From Enterococcus faecalis_A (GTDB lineage Bacteria; Bacillota; Bacilli; Lactobacillales; Enterococcaceae), in the NCBI GenBank assembly GCA_051295955.1, contig JBPDWA010000002.1:186001-250000 (forward strand): a stretch of DNA of 64,000 bases. Reading direction: 5' to 3'. The notes under the pieces are model-generated. The model did no database searches. It worked only from the letters and a program-made list of their open reading frames with translations, and was not told the DNA's origin. The first letter of the stretch is position 1; the number at the start of each line of letters is the position of its first letter. Both the position numbers and the translations under genes were made by a program. Shown here in pieces: positions 61,277-64,000 of this stretch.

Positions 61277-63981
61277 AGATTACAGCTATTGAAATTATCG
61301 GATTTGGCAAATGGCAACAAAAACGAATTGAATTTGGCTCCGGCAATCAACTGCTGTACGGAGAAAACGAAGTGGGCAAATCCACTATTTATCAATTTAT
61401 TCAAACGATGCTCTTTGGCTTTCCAGCCAAAGGAAAGCGTAAACGTGATTATGCGCCAAAAAATGGCGGTGCTTTTGGCGGTCGTTTATGGCTTGATCAT
61501 CCGACGTTTGGTTCTGTCCAAGTAGACCGCTTTAAAGATCAGAATAAAGGGCAAGCGACGGTTTACTATCAACAGCAAGTCGGTGACGAACAGACCTTAC
61601 AAAAAATGCTGCATCCTTTAACTAAAAAGCTATTCCATGAAATTTTCACCTTTCAGCAGGAACAATTTACCGCAGTTGATAAGCTAAATGAAGAAGAGTT
61701 ACAAACTTCTTTGTTAGCGATCGGCGTAGCTGGCAGCCAAGAATTATTGAACTATCGCAAGCATTATTTTAAAGATGCCCAAAGAATTTTTAAAGGGAAA
61801 GGAACCCAACCGCCGCTAAACCAACAACTGATAGCGTATCAAAAACTACAGCGGCAAATTGCTGAAAAAGAGCAGCAACAGCAAATATATCAAGCAACGA
61901 TTCAGCAGCTAACAACAATCCGTCAACAATTAGCTGCCTTACGTGGACGCTTGAAAAAACTACGGAATCAACAATTAAAAGTCAAGGAACAAGAGCGTAA
62001 CTTTGTTTTTTATGAAGAATTACAGGCATTACCGCCTCAAACTGAGGTATTGAATCTGCCTGAAGGAGATCAAGCACAATTAGAAGCAGGATATCAAGAA
62101 TTCACCTATGTGACAGAAGAATTAAATAAAGTAAATCAAGACTTAAAGCTACCGCGAGCAAAAATGCCGGGGGCTGATTTGTATCCTTTTTATCTGGAAG
62201 AAGAAGCCAACATTCAGCAATTGCTAAATCAGCGCTTTGACATTCAGCAGTTAGTTACAGAAGTTGAATGGCTGGAACAAGCCGTAAAGCAAAAACAACA
62301 AGCGATGAAACCTTTAGAGCAAAAATGGAGCTGGTCCAGTCAACAGCCACCCTGTATTTTGGATTTTGAAACGATTCAGCAAATGCAAGCAACAATGTTG
62401 ACAACCCAAGTTGAGCTACAGCGAGCTCGAACTCAATACAAGCTATTAGAAGAAGAAATTGCAACTCATGAAGCTGATTTAACGGCTTTTGAAGCAGCTC
62501 ATCCAGAAGTATTTCAAAAAACTTCAAGACAGGATAAGCCTTCTCTTCAAAAAATTAAATCTGTCTGGCTTGGCAGCAGTGCTTTGCTGTTGGTAGCCGG
62601 AATTTTCTTGCCGTCGCCGCTGCGTTATGTGTTATGGCTAAGTGCCTTTGCTTTATTGGGCGTTGCTTTGTGGCCACTGCAACAAAAAAAGCCAGTGTCC
62701 GTCAATCAAGGCAAAAAACAATGGCAGGAAAAGCTTTTTCATTTAGATTATCTGCATGAACAGCTAGCGACGCTTCAAAATGAACTTCAATCCTTACAAC
62801 ATTCAGAAGCTCAACAGTTACTACAAGTTCAACAGCAAACCCAAAGTCATAATCTAGGAAGGCTGAACAGCATTGAGTTATGGTTAAATCATCGTGAAGA
62901 AGTTGAACGCTATCTTGTACTGTTAAAACAAGCGGCAGAGCTGCAACAACAACTAAGCCAGAAACAACCTCAGTTAGAAGCTGTAGCGGAAAGAATCAAT
63001 TATTTCACTGATAAGCTACCGTTGCAAGGCAAAGGACTGACAGAAAAAATAGCAGTGATTCAACGTTTCGCCGAAGAGATGGAAGCGATCCGCTTTAATC
63101 ATGAAGCCCAAGCGACTAGCTATACGAAGCAGGTTTTGCGAGAGTTAAAAGAAAGGAAGCAAGCATTGCTTAATCGCATGCAGCCTTTACTGATCCGTTA
63201 TCAAATTATGGCAATGACAGATGTCCCAGCTTGGCTACAACAGCTTCGAAAGAAGAAGGAACAACAACTGCGGGCTAAGGAATTAACTCAGCGTTTAGAA
63301 GGACTCTTTCAAGAACCTATTACAAAAGCACAATTGCACGCACAAGCGCAAAATATTAACCATCATATTTTAAAACAAGAAGAGAACATCCAGCAGTTGC
63401 AAGCTAAAGAACAAGAACTCCTGTATCAACAACAGCAGATTTTGGCGGATGGTTCCTTGGATGAATTGTATCAAATGAGAGCTTCTTTGATTGCTGCAAT
63501 TGAAGAAATGGCAGTCAATTGGTCTGCCTATCAGTTAGCAGGACAGCTGCTGTTAGATTTGCTGTTGGAATTATCTGAGCAACAATTACCCAGCTTATTG
63601 AAAAAAGCCACGGATTATTTTCAAATTTTGTCTGACCAACATTACCAAGCGCTTCAAATTGAAGCTGGGACTTTACAGGTGCTCACGGAAAAGCATGAAA
63701 CATTTTTTGTGCATGAATTATCTACCGGCACTAAAGATCAATTGACGATGGCTTTGCGTTTTGCTTTTCTTGCATTGCAAGGAGACAAAATGCTTTGTCC
63801 AATCATTATTGATGATGGTTGGTTACATTATGATTATCGCCGTAAACAGCACTTGGCCAAATTATTTGCCGAATTTGGGAAAAAATACCAGGTCATTTGT
63901 TTTTCTTCTGACCAAGAAATGGTAAGCTATTATCAAGAGCTGGTTCAGCCGATTCATTATCTACAAGGAGGAGCAAAATGA
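61273..63981 (+). CDS. yhaN: SbcC/RAD50-like AAA ATPase YhaN
   Basis: 902 residues from the ATG at 61273 after GGAGGCAC. The N-terminal ATPase half has Walker A GENEVGKSTIYQF. Long Gln/Glu-rich coiled coils (about 170-440 and 495-780) enclose two hydrophobic segments (about 450-490, GSSALLLVAGIFLPSPL and VLWLSAFALLGVALWPL), which would anchor it in the membrane, as reported for YhaN relatives. The C-terminal half has LSTGTKDQLTMALRFA (signature) and PIIIDDGW (Walker B). It partners YhaO and overlaps the next gene by 4 bases. Confidence 0.92.
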   Translation: MKITAIEIIGFGKWQQKRIEFGSGNQLLYGENEVGKSTIYQFIQTMLFGFPAKGKRKRDYAPKNGGAFGGRLWLDHPTFGSVQVDRFKDQNKGQATVYYQQQVGDEQTLQKMLHPLTKKLFHEIFTFQQEQFTAVDKLNEEELQTSLLAIGVAGSQELLNYRKHYFKDAQRIFKGKGTQPPLNQQLIAYQKLQRQIAEKEQQQQIYQATIQQLTTIRQQLAALRGRLKKLRNQQLKVKEQERNFVFYEELQALPPQTEVLNLPEGDQAQLEAGYQEFTYVTEELNKVNQDLKLPRAKMPGADLYPFYLEEEANIQQLLNQRFDIQQLVTEVEWLEQAVKQKQQAMKPLEQKWSWSSQQPPCILDFETIQQMQATMLTTQVELQRARTQYKLLEEEIATHEADLTAFEAAHPEVFQKTSRQDKPSLQKIKSVWLGSSALLLVAGIFLPSPLRYVLWLSAFALLGVALWPLQQKKPVSVNQGKKQWQEKLFHLDYLHEQLATLQNELQSLQHSEAQQLLQVQQQTQSHNLGRLNSIELWLNHREEVERYLVLLKQAAELQQQLSQKQPQLEAVAERINYFTDKLPLQGKGLTEKIAVIQRFAEEMEAIRFNHEAQATSYTKQVLRELKERKQALLNRMQPLLIRYQIMAMTDVPAWLQQLRKKKEQQLRAKELTQRLEGLFQEPITKAQLHAQAQNINHHILKQEENIQQLQAKEQELLYQQQQILADGSLDELYQMRASLIAAIEEMAVNWSAYQLAGQLLLDLLLELSEQQLPSLLKKATDYFQILSDQHYQALQIEAGTLQVLTEKHETFFVHELSTGTKDQLTMALRFAFLALQGDKMLCPIIIDDGWLHYDYRRKQHLAKLFAEFGKKYQVICFSSDQEMVSYYQELVQPIHYLQGGAK

Positions 63982-64000
63982 AAAAACTTCGTGAATTAAC
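63978..64000 (+). CDS. Start of the next gene, probably 3'-5' exoribonuclease YhaM
   Basis: ATG at 63978 overlaps the yhaN stop (ATGA) and follows AAGGAGGAGC. Only MKKLREL is visible. The identity as YhaM rests on the conserved yhaO-yhaN-yhaM order of Bacillus and enterococci and not on the sequence. Confidence 0.5.

Noticed and set aside
1..64000. CRISPR array, prophage or integrase/attachment site
   Set aside because: No regularly spaced repeats, cas genes, phage structural genes, integrase or tRNA-end duplications were seen; the single tRNA gene has no flanking repeat of its 3' end.

Overview
The window looks like chromosomal DNA from a low-GC Gram-positive lactic acid bacterium of the Enterococcaceae, most likely an Enterococcus. 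The evidence is the enterococcal-type ClpP beside a MutS2-like gene, AGGAGG ribosome binding sites with frequent TTG/GTG starts, a lysine-type MurE, an ergothioneine/choline-type ABC transporter with fused permease and binding protein, and a Lap/LXG type VII effector module. The species cannot be named from the sequence alone.

Layout. 1-3.7 kb: end of a MutS2-like gene, clpP under a CtsR operator, a small membrane protein, a DUF1622 membrane protein and an XRE regulator. 4.3-27.5 kb: a run of about 20 same-strand genes that forms a nearly complete monoderm type IV pilus (T4P) locus. In order it encodes an acidic coiled-coil protein, two unknown proteins, a GH73 peptidoglycan hydrolase, a SipW-like signal peptidase, an exported protein of SipW-substrate type, three minor prepilins (one large and frameshifted), PilB, PilT, PilC, two major-type prepilins, PilD, PilM, PilN, PilO and a 1292-residue surface protein with a pectate-lyase-like adhesive region. 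28.8-31 kb: a lipoprotein and a TcaA-like membrane protein. 32-49.3 kb: mostly housekeeping genes (tRNA-Arg, rpoN, oatA, Nudix enzymes, telA/xpaC, mtnN, pncA, murE, murJ-like flippase, rsuA, nnrD, pepV) plus a dead IS200-type element. 49.5-52.8 kb: a decaying accessory island with a Lap1/Lap2/LXG type VII effector module whose LXG gene has two in-frame amber codons, followed by ABC-transporter debris. 52.9-64 kb: EgtU-type transporter, argR, a RluA-family synthase, a class A PBP, and the YheA-YhaO-YhaN-(YhaM) DNA repair/nuclease cluster.

How the pilus genes fit together. PilD would cut and methylate five prepilins. PilC with PilM, PilN and PilO forms the inner platform; PilB powers assembly and PilT retraction. 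No secretin is present, as expected for a single-membrane cell, and the GH73 enzyme is the natural candidate for opening the wall. The order assembly ATPase - PilT - platform - two near-identical major pilins recalls the Streptococcus sanguinis pil locus more than the small comG competence operon. The SipW-like peptidase pair and the giant surface protein are additions I do not know from described T4P systems. This locus is my leading candidate for the unusual system in the window. Its open questions are the A8 frameshift in the large minor pilin, the missing catalytic histidine of the signal peptidase, and the roles of the first three unknown genes.
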